Shown here: piece after piece, positions 49,901-62,748 of the stretch | How the letters are laid out: each line of letters starts with the position of its first letter | Position numbering within the stretch: the stretch's first letter is position 1 | Assembly (NCBI GenBank): GCA_003640385.1 | Contig: RCAB01000004.1 | Coordinates: 434,001-498,000, forward strand | Direction: 5' to 3' | Source of the DNA: Setaria digitata | Lineage: Eukaryota; Nematoda; Chromadorea; Rhabditida; Setariidae | DNA: 64,000 nucleotides | The notes under the pieces: model-generated | Seen by the model: only the letters and a program-made list of their open reading frames with translations | The model's database searches: none | Told to the model about the DNA's origin: nothing | Made by a program: the position numbers and the translations under genes

Positions 49901-52900
49901 CTCTTTATTATTCTAAGAGCAATAAATGTAGAGAACCTACCGTGAAAAAAGCTGTGGTAGCAGCAAAAGCTAGGACGGTCCAATCCCAAAAAAATACTTC
50001 ATCTGGCAATGTAGCAGGAGCAGAAAGAAGAAACAGTTTAGCATAGTGAACAGCGTCATCTACTTTGTGATTGCGGTATGAGTGTAATGCCAAATGATAA
50101 AAAACTCCTGATCGGAGATGAGAACTTTCTGTACAGCGAGGCCATCGTTTGTGAACCTCTGCTTGTGCAATGAAATGACTGAATTTAGACAGCTGCAAAC
50201 GTACGGACTTATGATTTAAAAACAGAAATTACTATCTACGAATAAATTGAAGCTGTATGTGAAAACCTAAAACTTATCCACAAAAAAAAAAAATAGTTCA
50301 ATGTGAATGGATAAACGTTCAATCATCCGCAAAAATCCTTTCAGTTTTCTGTTATTCTAGCCAACTTTATTCAAATTAAATAGAATTTTCAAATTTATTT
50401 CGGAAAATAATCCATTTTCATCAGTTTCTTTGCTTCCTACCTAAGCAACGGGACTTAGGGTATTTTTCAAATACATCAAACGCATTCACAACCTTTTCTT
50501 TCTCGTCCTCTGTTGGTTCCAAAAAAGAAGATGCTTTCTTCTGCACGAACTCAATTAGATCAAAAGAACAACTACCATCATATGGAGGTATTTTGTCTGG
50601 CAATAACAGCGACAGTACGTTCTCAATATCTTTCAAACTTGGCTCATGATTATGCGTACCACCGTGTTCCTCCAATTGTCTCTTACGTCTTGATGGACAC
50701 CTGAATTTCTAACGTTAATAGTTAGTTTAAAAAATTCTGCAATGACTTGAAATCAATTTAAAACATGACTTCACACAAATCTTTCATTACAACTGGGGAT
50801 TACAACTTACCCATATAAGCAAAACAGACACTGATGCACTTCATCTATGAAAGCCCGACTTTGCTCAATGCATTCTTGGGTTGAAAGGATTTTAACAACT
50901 GCAGGATGAGCCCGAACTTTTGAAAATTCATTCAAAATAAATAATGGGAAACTATGCTGAAAATAAAGTTTACAAAGCAAGATTTCAGTTAAAGAATTTT
51001 TCAAATAGACAGAAATATGTCACTTAAACAGTAATTAAAAGAGTCCACCACTTTTAAACTTTCAATATTCTACAACTCGACTGCTGTTGTGTTCTAATTC
51101 TGAAAATACAATGTTCTAATTCTGAAAATATAATGTTCTAATTCTGAAAATTACGGTAAAAAAGCATGTTGCACGGTGTCCTCTGGGACCAATATGAAAT
51201 AGTCCACCAATAAACTCTGCAATGCAGACAGATTTATCGAGGTGTCTTTAAACAGTCGATATTTTTAGGAAAGAAAGAAATAATACATCATCAATGAAAC
51301 ATTTGTTGTGCTTTGCTATGGCTTCATGCGCAGTGACCAAGATATTCAATGCAGAAGTAAGCATTTGACAGCCACCATCATACAGTGCGGACAATGTTTC
51401 CATAGTATGTTCGCCTTCTAAATAGCACGCACAGCGGTACAAAAGAAGCCATAGAGCAGTGTCCTGCAAAAAATTACATTCATTACAGTCAAGTTGAACC
51501 AATTCATCCACTTCCCATATCTTCTGGCAATTTCATAAATACTTGAAGTAACACATACTGATTCATATCCACCGAGAATAAGAAGAGGAACAACGCAATG
51601 CACTAGATTAGAAATATTTTCTAGACAGGTATTCTCTATTTCAAGTCGTTTCACCCTTGCAATTACTTCCTCAGTTCCAGCAAGTCCTCCCGTAAAATCT
51701 AGCAATCTGAAATTTCCGAATAATTTTTTGTGAAGACTTTAAATTTCCTATAAATTACAAAAAATTTATATACCTACTAATCCACTCACAGGCACCATCC
51801 ATATTATTCAGCTCAAGGTACGAGTCAATTAGAATCATTGCTGTTGAAAGAAGAGCGCTGCGATTAACATCTTTCCAACTGAAGTTTCCGATGATAATGT
51901 CAACTACCTAAATTTATAACCATAATGGTTCCTAAAATTAAGCAGATGGAGAAGTATGATTCAAATGATTTAACTTCTAGCAATTTGCTGACATAAGACA
52001 TTTTCATACTGAACAAAATTTTCTCCAGATTTATAGAATATATCATAATTCTCCACAAACGTTTATTACATACTTTATCAAACTGATGACTGTCGAATAA
52101 TCGCTGAATTGCCTCAAGGCTTTCCCGACGTTCCATCTGGGCAATAAGATTTTGAACTGTTTCTAAGTTAATCAATTCATGACCAATAATCAGAGACTGG
52201 TATCTGGCTTCAGCATCACTACTGGACTTTAATAGAGATAATAACATCCACAGACGATTTTTACAAACCTAAAAGGTATCGAGTATCAGAACCAAGAAGG
52301 ACGTTCAAGATGGGAAAAAAAAAATGAATTTCGAATAATGTTAATCATCTTTTAATGTTTTTAGAAGAACTTCATGTGCAGCTGTGAAAATATCCTCTAC
52401 CTGAAAAGGGAAAATGTTTGTACCATTTACTGCAGTTGACCAAAGTATTCGAATGCGTAGTTCTTGCTTCAGAGAAGAAGAGAATGAAGAATAACAAACA
52501 AACATGGCTTTCTCGGAACCTAGCTCGGCCAACATTGTATGGATGGGAAGATATTCAGCATTATGGATCATTAAAGTATTCCCATAATTAGTAATCCATC
52601 GAGCATAACACCCGATAATGACCTGAATGAAAACTAAATAGCTTTCCTCTAAAAGGGGACAGAACATGTCGTCTTTTCTAAATGGGTTTCGTTGCACAGC
52701 AAAAGAGACAAAAGATTTGCATAGCTAAATTGGTATTCATGAACGGTGAGAGAAGGGGAATAGTAATATTAAAAGTTTTTTATCTTCTACAAATTCTAGC
52801 GGAGGTATATCACTCTTCTTTCTGTACCCATCTCTTTTGCTTCGCCTCACCCTCATTGCTTTCCGTATTTCGGCTTTGCACTCGTAATTTTAAGCAGAAA

Positions 52901-55900
52901 TAGTAAAATTACTTCACGTAAATGGTCCGTAACAGTAAAACAAAAGCAGTTCCTTGAATACCAAAAGAGTAATTGTTCTAAAATATCAAATATTCGTCCT
53001 TTTCCATCCATAAACTTGCTAGTCAGATATATGACGCATCTACGTAACGATGCTTCATCATCCAACAACGCGTGTAAGGGAGCTCTTTTTGTAGACAAGC
53101 CTGATAGTGAAGAGGGTTTTATCGACAGAAGTGGAACAATCGAAGATTCTTGCACGCATGAATAATTCAGCAGCTGAAAAATGAATAGTTAGTTAGCTGA
53201 TAAAAAGACTACCAAGTAAAACTTCAAGCTAAATTATGCAATATATAAAGTAGTTAAATACTAAACGTACTGAAGCAATCAAGATCTTATCATTTTCTGA
53301 ACCAGATTCTTCTATATTAAATTCTGCACGAAAACGAACGGAACGCCGTCTCCAGTCCAAAGCGGAATCTGATCGTTTTCGTTTTCTAAGGGATACATGA
53401 AATAACAAACATAATAATTTGAAATCAGTAATGTTTTTCACATAATGTCTTTTGACAAGGCAGCAGTGCATATGGGCTCAATTGTAATAGTTACTAGGAA
53501 TCAACATCTTAAATGAATCATACCTATTTTTTTCAAAACTAAAGTATAATATTTAACGACAAAAATTAGTAGCAAAAAATCTTACAATGCTTGAAGAAGG
53601 ATGAATAGCTTCTGCAAGAGAAACTTTATCAATTAAGTCCTGAATTACATTAACGCAATCCATAAGATCATTAGAAACATCATGAACATTTTCTTCAAAC
53701 TCATCCAATATCTTACTACCACATACGAATATAGCCTGTTTCGAGAACTGCAAAAAGTAATTAAACATATCAGTAATTAAAGTAATTAAACACTAATAAT
53801 TACATAGAAGAAACAAGGCTGTGCTACTAAAAAAGGCAACTAAATATAGCCTATGGAAAGAAATACGTGAAAAATAAAAACGATGAATGACTTACACTAG
53901 AAAACGCCTCGATACGATCATATATATCGCAGAAATAAATTCCTACTTCTGATAAGCTGAAAGATAAGATACAATAATTCATTTAAAAGCAAAAAACATG
54001 TGTCAAAAGTATAAAAGGAGACATGACATACTTTGAACAGATGCCTATGTCAACCACTACTGGTTTGAATATACATTCTGCATAAGTAGCCGATTTTCCA
54101 ATGCTCGTAATTTCATTTAGAATCTGCAGAAGACTTTATAATAACAATAATCACAATTCTAGAAGAATTTTTAAATCTCTAGAAAAAAAAGTTCTCTAAT
54201 TTTTCTAAAGTATGCCATTAATCCACTCAACTTTTACGCTTCCTGAGTTTAAAAAAAAATTGTTTGGCTAATGAACGAATTCTTAAATAACTTTGCAGTT
54301 TCAACATTAACAATGTCACTAACAGTTATTATTAAAATAGAAAAATTGATAAAAATAAAATATGCAACATTCAAATGATCTAAAAAAAGGATCAGAAATA
54401 TTAATAATGCAAAAATAAGGATTTGAATTCTGGAAATATGGCTGATTAAACTCACCAATTTTTTTTCTTCCTCAGTAACCTTTAAGGAATCTTCGTCCCG
54501 GACATGAACTGGGTCTTCGTTGAATATCTGACCACATTTCATTCCCCAATAAGAATTTGTTTCTCGGATGATTTCTTTCAAAATTCGGCCCAAAAAATAT
54601 GCATCATCGTATTCTAATATAGATTTAATTTTCAGAAGACAATCTAAAATTATGAAAAAGTTATAAATCACCCTTTTGGATTATCTGGTTCTGAATAAAG
54701 CACCAATACTGTGCATTAAATAATTAGACAATTTAGCCAGTGTGCACAACTTATTTTTATTTCCATTTGCACCTACTTGAATCCGAGATAACTATTTTAA
54801 TTGCTTTTGATTCAAAGCGTTCACTACAGTGCACTGGAGTGAAGTAATTACTTGTTAAAATGCATATCTAAACAAGTGAACTAGCTAAATTATATTTATA
54901 ACACTCGGATAAGCGCCTCATCAACCAGTTTTGCGCGCAAAATACTTATGACGATCGCCTCTCAATTAAGCAATCAATGATTAAAACTTATTACTCGAAT
55001 GCAGAAAATAATTAAGACCTTCAAAGAGATTAGCATTGTACAAAGCGATCAGAACCCCGCGAATGACACTCCAGGAAGGTGAGCAGTTTCTAAAACCGTA
55101 TAATGCCATAGACCAATCACGTACTTTTAGCGATTCTTCTGCTACACATTTCCATAAGTATTCATCGTTTGGGTAAACGGTTAACGCCTGAAATAATGGA
55201 AGAGACAAAGGTCCGATCCTTTAATATGTGAGGTAATTTATCATCCCCATGAACCAACAGTTCAAAAAAGCAACTAAATAACTGAATTCTTGAGCGGCAG
55301 AGTGAGTTTCATTCATCAAATGACCACTATTCTGAAACTCATTGGAGACTATGAAACGCACAGTATAATTTAGATTAGGAAAGACTAACCCTTAACAAGT
55401 GATCTATTGGATCATCTAGAAGTCGACCAATATTGAAGTGTAAGGAAGAGAAAAGACGAGCCATGGCCGATACCCTCGATTGATTAGCACAAGCTTCTTC
55501 TCTAGCTTTATTCCAGTTGAACAAATTGATATTGACCTATTATCCAAATTTATATAATGTGAACAGATTGCACAAATAAGTTGACTAATAACCAAGCAGT
55601 AATCAAGCGAAGTCAGTTAATACTGATGCCAGGGATTACTCCCCATATTACTACATGTATTTCTTGAAGTAATAACCACAAATTAATTAAATCAATTCCA
55701 GCCAGAAATTTTGGAAAGGTTACGCCGGTGGTGTTGCAAACCTCAAACTTTTGCAGGATTGGATGCTGCAGAAGTTTTTCCATCATTGTTAACGCTTTCT
55801 GCTTGCGACCATCCATAATAAGGTTGAGAGCCTTAGTATAATCCGCCTGCAGTGAAGCTTCCTGCAATTAATTTACACTCTTCATTATCGTTATCACTGC

Positions 55901-56306
55901 ATCTTATCAGTTTTCACCTTTATTATTATTATACTGAAAAAAAAAGCACCGGAGAATGAATGGTAAGACCGCGCAGACAACCTTTAAATGGTCGGTCGGA
56001 GTAGTTTTCTTGTCACCTGATTTGTGCAAAATTAAAGACATCCTTAAATAAATTCTTAATTTCTGCATCGGAAAAACTCACAACTGCTTCTTCGGTTTGT
56101 TCGCCATCATCCACCGAATCCCAAACATTGGTATCGTCGTCCTCATCATCATCGCTGCTTTTCTCTTCAGTTTCATCTTCCACACTGCTCTCTTCAGATC
56201 CTGAGCTTTCATCGCTTTCTGTACTACTTTCTTCTTCATCTTCCTCCTCATCATCGCTACTGTTTTCTACATCATCTACCCGTACTGAATCACCTGGTTC
56301 TGCCAT
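46984..56306 (-). CDS. CABIN1: CABIN1 (calcineurin-binding protein 1; HIRA histone-chaperone complex subunit) homologue
   Basis: Very long minus-strand gene of more than 20 exons from ATG 56306. CABIN1 (yeast Hir3) is a TPR-rich scaffold of the HIRA complex, which deposits H3.3 outside S phase; the mammalian protein also inhibits calcineurin and MEF2. Family blocks in order: EASLQADYTKALNLIMDGRK (55860), ALTVYPNDEYLWKCVAEESL (55150), KRKRSDSALDWRRRSVRFRA (53380; compare KRRSARVR), MERRESLEAIQRLFDSHQFD (52120), HQCLFCLYG (50830), HYFLAKIAEKCGDALE (49300) and FPHFKSYYRLSQLALYKGDV (48190). The MEF2-binding tail of human CABIN1 was not seen; reading ends at FCKVRKFKNNV, stop 46984-46986, or splices on. 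The N-terminus is strongly acidic (residues about 10-80, Ser/Asp/Glu), and a 16-nt microexon (55918-55933) bridges it to the first TPR. A TTTTAG acceptor eight bases upstream supports the ATG. Confidence 0.88.
51090..51152. repeat. Tandem repeat, 22 bp x about 2.9
   Basis: TGTTCTAATTCTGAAAATA plus TAA/CAA, repeated at 51090-51111, 51112-51133 and 51134-51152 in a CABIN1 intron, nearly identical between copies. Confidence 0.93.
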
Positions 56307-56902
56307 TCGTAGAGCTAAAATTCACCATCCAATTATAATACACAACAGATCTTATGTAAGAACGAGTAGGAGGTCGACTGCACAAAGGACAGAAAGTTGT
56401 TTGACACTAATAATCTGTCGCTTTGTTACTTCCAACAAAACAACATGCAAGCTATCCGAAATGAAGAGGAGGTAGATCGTGACTCTAAGAATAGTTACGT
56501 AGATTATATAGGGATACTTGCTTCCCTCCGATTTCTTACTTGTTATTTTACGGACCATGTAGAAGAGATTAACTGGATCATGAAAGAAGTTTGTATCAGG
56601 TATCTGCGGAAGGTAATAAATACTTTATTACACTAAAAAATCTAAGCATGCTCATGGAAAGAAGCACGAATCTTTCTTGTAGAACGTTACAACCCGTAGG
56701 TAATACTACAACAATATATGAAAACTTAGCCTCGAACAACTTTTAGTGAAATGGCATTCATTTGCTTCTGAGATGTTGACTGGAGCCTCATTGTGATATG
56801 TATTAGAATTACTCAGAACTGCCTTGTACATGACAAATAGATCGGAAACAGTTATAAAATTAGCGCTTTAATAGTATGAAGTTCTGTCATATAAATTTAT
56901 AT
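56307..56902. other. Spacer between eIF2B beta (3' end) and CABIN1 (5' end)
   Basis: About 600 bp between two minus-strand genes. Plus frames 56128-56475 and 56397-56636 are antisense of the acidic CABIN1 exon or lack motifs. It holds the CABIN1 trans-splice acceptor TTTTAG just before the ATG. Confidence 0.5.
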
Positions 56903-58985
56903 TTACAATGACATTTCAATACGATCACGACAGTAATAATCTCCAATAAAACGATAAACGTGAGATGGAGTAAAAGTGGACGTATGTGATATATACTGTA
57001 ATATAAGTTCTGCAGAAATTAGATCGAAAAGAGGATTCACCAGCTGTGCATCCTCCATCTTTTCCATGTCTGTGAAAGGTACTACATTGGCAGCGGATCC
57101 AAAAGAATATATACGATCAATATCCGCTACAAAAAATGGAGTAAATTTGTAAAAACAAGTACAAACACAGACTGGTACAGCGTGTCGTTTAGCTGCCAAG
57201 CATATCATTAAGCATCCTGAAACATTTCTGCACAAAAACATGATATCTAAATGCCTTTAGGCAACATTTTAAAACGATATAAGAAAAACCTTTTGAACTA
57301 AATGAATTCTTCAATCAGCTTCTCAAATGGTCAACTGAGTCTTCATATACAACATAAAACATTACCTGCTGGTGCTAAACAAGATCCATCCGGAAACACG
57401 GCCACAGCAGAGATAAATACTCGCGTAGCACGTTGCATAGCAGTTAAAATGTCCACTGATGATAAACAGTCACCATAATCAACTTCATCATCTACTACTA
57501 ACAGCCGAAAACTTTTCTGGCTTTTACGAGCTGACTTGAAAAATGCGCTAAGTGTAGAAGAATGTGAAAGTGAATGAGTAATGATAACATCCGATGTGCA
57601 GATGTGATCACCTGCCTGAAAGATACAACAGTGTTTTTACTTGGTATTTATGATTTTGTATAGAAAAGTGGACGACATCGATATGGAAAGATGGTAAGAT
57701 ATATGGCCATGAAAATAGTACTTTTAAAAACTTTAAAAAAATCTTCCCTGATATGTGAAGTTACACTACGCACAGTCAATTTACTTTTTAAAGATTCTGG
57801 GACTGTAAGTAATTTTAGCTACAGAAACTTAAAGTGAATGGTCATAGTTACCATAATTACTAGCGCTTGCTTCAATCAAAGGAAAAAATTCTACTTTTTC
57901 GAAATTAAAATTAAAAAATCTTTGGCACATGTTTTTGCTATTTATAAGTGTAGCATAGTTCTTGGAAGAAAGCTTTTACTTGACCACATATATCGTCGAC
58001 GCAATTATCCATTTCCGTAGCAAATTCATTTATGGCCATGATTGTTGTCCTCCGAAGTTCTCGCGGGTCCATGACTTTTTTGCTTTTTGGAGCTTTCCAC
58101 AGCTCCTAAAATGTGGCATCATCGAGTATTAACGTATCAAGAATTAGCAGTTTTTTCATTAATTCCGTAAAGATTGCACAGTCATTTCTTAATCTCTAAT
58201 GCTTTTTTTTTTTTATTTTTTCAGATGATGTTGATTATTTAATAAAGTAAACGAACATTTAAGGAGTCATGTGGTACTAAATCTCTAGATGCAGCACTGA
58301 AATGACCGTTTTCTTCACAGATAATCTTGATTACACACAATATAATGTTTGACACAACAAACTGATAAGGTAGCGCTTCCAATAAAAGTTTTCTTTCAAT
58401 TTCCAACAACTCAATGAGATCTCTAAAAATAATTTTCACATTATAACACTGCGATTAACTAAATGAGATGACCTCCGCATAATAACTTCAAACACCTAAT
58501 AATACTATGAAAGCAATTTAGCTTTTAGTCGACTAATTGTCTTTGCCTTTTATACCTCTTTCCTACCTACTGCATTATAATTAACTGCATTTGCATTATT
58601 AAAATCTAAACACATTTTAAAACTTACTCAGCACTATTATACTTCCCATTTAGTATGATTTTTCTTATATAAATCAAGGTATCGTACGCGATTTTGTTAG
58701 ATGACATTTGCTGCATGCTGAAAGTATCAGGTTTGAAACCTTCTTCGGAGTTAAATTCAAACTGATATAAAAATAAGCCGCACCTGAAGCTTTAAATAGA
58801 AAAATTTTATTTTTTGAAACGGTGATCTCTTCAACACCCTTAACCATTTTCAACTTAAATATATCTAAATATGATCAGAAAAAGCACCCGTTTCTTTGCC
58901 GATGTATAAACAATCGTCGTGCACTATCTTTCTCGGCCTCCTTCACCGATTCGCAGTTCCCGTCATCTTTTTTAACCATATTCAT
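56903..58985 (-). CDS. EIF2B2: Translation initiation factor eIF2B subunit beta
   Basis: Minus-strand multi-exon gene; stop TAA 56903-56905, candidate start ATG 58985 (or 58979). Exons: 58985-58888, 58783-58628, about 58426-58260, about 58108-58010, 57617-57430 and 57240-56903, with small uncertainties. eIF2B beta is part of the regulatory core of the GEF that recycles eIF2-GDP and is inhibited by phospho-eIF2. Recognised: KIAYDTLIYIRKIILNGKYN, VVSNIILCVIKIICEENGHF, MAINEFATEMDNCVDDICGQ, HICTSDVIITHSLSHSSTL (family SNEVIMTIGFSRTVE), DCLSSVDILTAMQRATRVFI, CLMICLAAKRHAVPVCVCTC (ALAAKHHSTPLIVCAP), NVVPFTDME and PLFDLISAELILQYISH (FDYVPPELITLFIS). The first exon (MNMVKKDDGNCESVKEAEKD) is less certain but joins in phase. 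It lies upstream of CABIN1 on the same strand. Confidence 0.93.
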
Positions 58986-60278
58986 TATAGAATTATAATA
59001 CAGCTTACGTATATCTTCCGATCTAAAATGGGATGGTTATCAAGCGCAAAATAAACGCGTCCTTCAACATTTACTGCTGCAACTTTACATAGGAAGAAGA
59101 AAAGACAATTCTTTCTCATCCTTATCTTTTTTATAAGAACTGATGAGAGGTATAAACGGCGATAATGATGGTAATTACAGAAATGAAGGGAAGTGTTGTG
59201 GATGAAGCTAACAATGACGCTGGTACGCAACTGAATACAAATGCTGTCACATAGCTATGCTAGCACAGATTAATGAAGCAAACAGACCTACTACAACGCT
59301 AATGCTCACTTCTAGGATAACATGAATGGATCGGAATGAGTCCTGGATCGACCCTACTAGAGGCAATGCTAAATGTCAGTAAGATATGGCGACCTGAACT
59401 CAGCCAGTCTGAGGTGCAGTATTTCGCGGCATATTACTCGACAAGTTTTTTTCCAATTGAGATTAGCTTGACTGCTGATTTGAAGCCATAGTGGTTTCTC
59501 CCTTTCTGCTGTTCTTGAAGTCTGGCATGTGGGATGTTAGAAAAGAAGCTCGATTTCAGTTCAGGATGAATTAACTGGCAATGTGAACAACAGATTCGTG
59601 CAAAGGCTACTCACTACGTTTTAATGCGTAGTGATTCAGTTAAGTGATGCTTTGGTATGGAGCAAAATGAGGGAAATGAAAAGTTGATGAGTGAATACCT
59701 TAGAAGTCGACCAGCAGTCAAATCGCCTTTCTGAAGCGTCATTTTCTGTGCAACAGGGTAGACCGTTTCTCGGTTAGACTGCAACAAATGACAAAAGTAG
59801 ATTCTATATCACTAAAGATTGTTCGTAGAAGAAGCTCTTCCTAAACCTAGAAATGTCATAGTTACTACTTGGTCATTGCAACCTTCTCAGTTCTTGAGGA
59901 ACAGCGGAACAGCCTCAGTTCTCGAGGAACAGCGGAACAGCGCTCTGACAGTGCTCAGCAACAAAGTGAATTACCTGCAGCCAAGCTGTCATCAAAAGGG
60001 AGCACAGTTCTTTCCATAATACGTTTAACCATGTTTCATACTTGAAAACTTGGTCGTGGTTTTCTTTATTTAAATTAAAATTCAGTGTTTAATTGAACAT
60101 TATAATTATCTGACGCGCTCTGTGCTTCTAAAAAGAGCAGTCATAAGGAAGTTTGATTGAGAGCCGTGATTTTAGGCTGAACTATCGGGTAACTTTCAGT
60201 ACGTCTTCGATCCAATTCTTGCGCCGTTAAGGATATTATCAATATATAAACGACACGGTTATCGACGGATGAATAGTT
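58986..60278. other. Divergent intergenic region between eIF2B beta and AP-1 mu
   Basis: About 1.3 kb, with both promoters inside. No coding motif found; the frames at 58985-59230 (minus) and 59819-60019 (plus) look accidental. Contains a 28-bp tandem duplication at 59886-59941. Confidence 0.55.
59886..59941. repeat. Tandem duplication, 28 bp x 2
   Basis: CTCAGTTCTYGAGGAACAGC plus GGAACAGC occurs at 59886-59913 and 59914-59941 with one mismatch; each unit contains the palindrome-like core TTCTYGAGGAA. Confidence 0.92.
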
Positions 60279-62607
60279 ATGTCCTGTTCGGCAATTTTCA
60301 TTCTGGACTTGAAAGGAAATGTGTGTAACTTTTTTCGCTTGCCCTTGTCAGAGTCACTGATGCAGGATGCTTAAAACTATCATGAGATTAAGGGATAGTT
60401 AAGCCTTCCTTCGGATTTGTAATGTTAATATTATTGATAGAGAAAAATTCATAAGCATAATTTTAATTTATGATTGGTTGTATGCAGGTTATAATGTCGA
60501 GAAATTATCGGGGAAACGTGGAGATGTCTGTAATTGATTCCTTCATGCCTCTACTGATGGAAAAAGAAGATGAAGGTCTTTTAGCTCCAGTTTTGCAGAA
60601 ACATGATATCAGCTATGTTTACGTTAAACATCTCAACATCTTTCGTAAGTTTTTTTTTTCTCCTATGTTCTCCTTCTTTTTTTTTTAATCGAAGTGGAAG
60701 AACGTCAGTGGCTTGATGAGCTTATCAAAAAACATTGAGCATTTTGCAAATTTTTACATCGTTTCTTTTAAACTTATCCTGTCCATCACTTTTAGTTGTG
60801 TCGATATCAAAAAAGAATGTTAATGTTGCAATGATGCTTGCTTTCTTGTACAAATGTATCGAAGTATTCAGTGAATATTTCAAGGTTTGCTGTTCTTTTG
60901 GTTGATTGCAACGCTTCATTCACATAAATGTTATACTGAACGTACATTGACCGTTTTGGCATTTAATGTTTTCTTTAGGATTTTGAAGAAGAGTCAGTAC
61001 GAGACAACTTCGTCGTCTTCTATGAACTTTTGGACGAGATGATGGATTTCGGTTATCCTCAGACAACGGAAAGCCGAATTTTACAGGAGTAAATCATTTG
61101 TTCATTATGTCATAAAATGCAAGAATTTCCATTTGTCTTCCAATTAAAAAATATCATTTCTGTTCAGATATATTACACAAGAACGATATATGCTAGATGT
61201 TGCGCCGAGGCCTCCAATGGCTGTAACGAACGCGGTGTCATGGCGGTCGGATGGTTTGAAATACCGTAAAAATGAAGTTTTTCTTGATGTCATCGAGTCA
61301 GTTAATATGTTGGTAAGCTTAGAATTATCTGGGTAATGAGTGACTAATTAAGGCTAGTATGTGTGGAAAGAACAAAGCGGTAGCTTTTCATCGATTTCTG
61401 CATAAAACTTTTAGGTCAATGCTTCCGGCTCCGTATTACGCAGTGAAATTGTTGGGACAATTAAGATGCGAGTGCTACTTTCTGGGATGCCTGAATTACG
61501 TCTGGGACTCAACGATAAAGTCCTTTTTCAGACATACTCAAGTGTGTGTTTTTCATTCAAATCTATTTTTATCTAAATCACTTTTGCGTTTCATGTTTTA
61601 AATTTTCCAAGGATATTCCTAGGCTACAAAAGTTCATAATGCTAAAATTTCTGACTGGTCAAACTTTAAGGGGGACGAGGCAAAGCTGTAGAGTTGGAAG
61701 ATGTAAAATTCCATCAGTGTGTTCGGTTGTCTCGATTTGAAAACGACCGTACGATAAGCTTTGTGCCACCAGATGGGGAGTTTGAATTAATGAATTATCG
61801 CTTAACAACAACTGTAAAACCATTAATTTGGGTAGAATCCTGCATGGAGAAGCATGCTCATTCTAGAGTTGAATATATGGTGAAGGTGATTTTACAGTTT
61901 CTCATTTCTTAAATTATTCTTAATATAATCACACTTTTCTTATATAAATTAGTTCCTACTTTCAATGAATTTGAACCAAATGAAAGCCCGAATAAGTTAT
62001 TTTCCAATCTAGGCAAAATCGCAATTCAAGCGGCAATCTATTGCGAATCATGTGGAAATCATTATTCCAGTCCCAAGCGATGCAGATTCTCCCAAATTCA
62101 AAACTTCAGTCGGTTCAGTAAAATATGTTCCCGAGCTGAGCGCGTTTGTTTGGATGATTCGAAGTTTCCCTGGTTAATGTTTAATTTTTTCATATTGCAT
62201 TTTGTGTTTTTGAGGAAAAAAGTTCAGGGTTTTCTTTCCTTTTTTTTTTTTATTATTTTTTGAAATTTCATCGTGCAAATAAAATAATAATTTTCAGGGG
62301 GGCGTGAATACCTTATGCGTGCGCATTTTTGTTTACCTTCAATTGTAAGTGATGAAATGGAGAGGAAACCACCAATTTCAGTAAAATTTGAGATTCCGTA
62401 TTTTACGACGAGTGGGCTTCAGGTAAATTCCGATATCTTTGCGAAGTTTTCTTCTTTTATTTCATTGTGACACTTTTTTTTTCTTTATTTTCTAACGGAA
62501 TTATTAAGGTTCGTTATTTGAAAATTATTGAAAAAAGTGGATATCAAGCTCTGCCATGGGTTCGTTATGTCACACAAAATGGCGATTATCAATTACGAAT
62601 GCAGTAA
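60279..62607 (+). CDS. unc-101: AP-1 clathrin adaptor complex medium (mu) subunit
   Basis: Ten exons: 60279-60320, 60488-60644, 60796-60884, 60979-61088, 61168-61312, 61415-61541, 61671-61885, 62013-62172, 62298-62422, 62509-62607 (TAA), 422 aa against 423 in human AP1M1. AP-1 mu links tyrosine-motif cargo to clathrin at the trans-Golgi and endosomes. Start [14 protein letters not shown]; longin part [40 protein letters not shown]; mu homology domain from [20 protein letters not shown], through [52 protein letters not shown] and [18 protein letters not shown] to [20 protein letters not shown]. All junctions are in phase and near-identical to animal AP-1 mu. Nematodes have two AP-1 mu genes, unc-101 and apm-1; I cannot tell which this is with certainty. 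Confidence 0.97.
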
Positions 62608-62727
62608 TTTATGGAAGTGTGTTCGTTTTGCAGAAGAAGAGGTTGGACGCATTTTCGACGACAGTGCGGTTTTCTTTAGATTTTTTTGTTTTCCTCAAGG
62701 TTCTTTTTTTGTTCAGGAATCCTTTCG

Positions 62728-62748
62728 TTTTTTTTTTTTTTTTTTTTT
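62728..62748. repeat. Poly(T) tract
   Basis: 21 consecutive T downstream of the AP-1 mu stop codon. Confidence 0.9.

Noticed and set aside
56128..56475. Plus Ser-rich frame of 115 codons
   Set aside because: Antisense of the acidic CABIN1 exon.
60690..60738. Possible extra exon ([14 protein letters not shown]) in AP-1 mu
   Set aside because: AP-1 mu reads continuously from exon 2 to 60796 without it and it ends in a stop.
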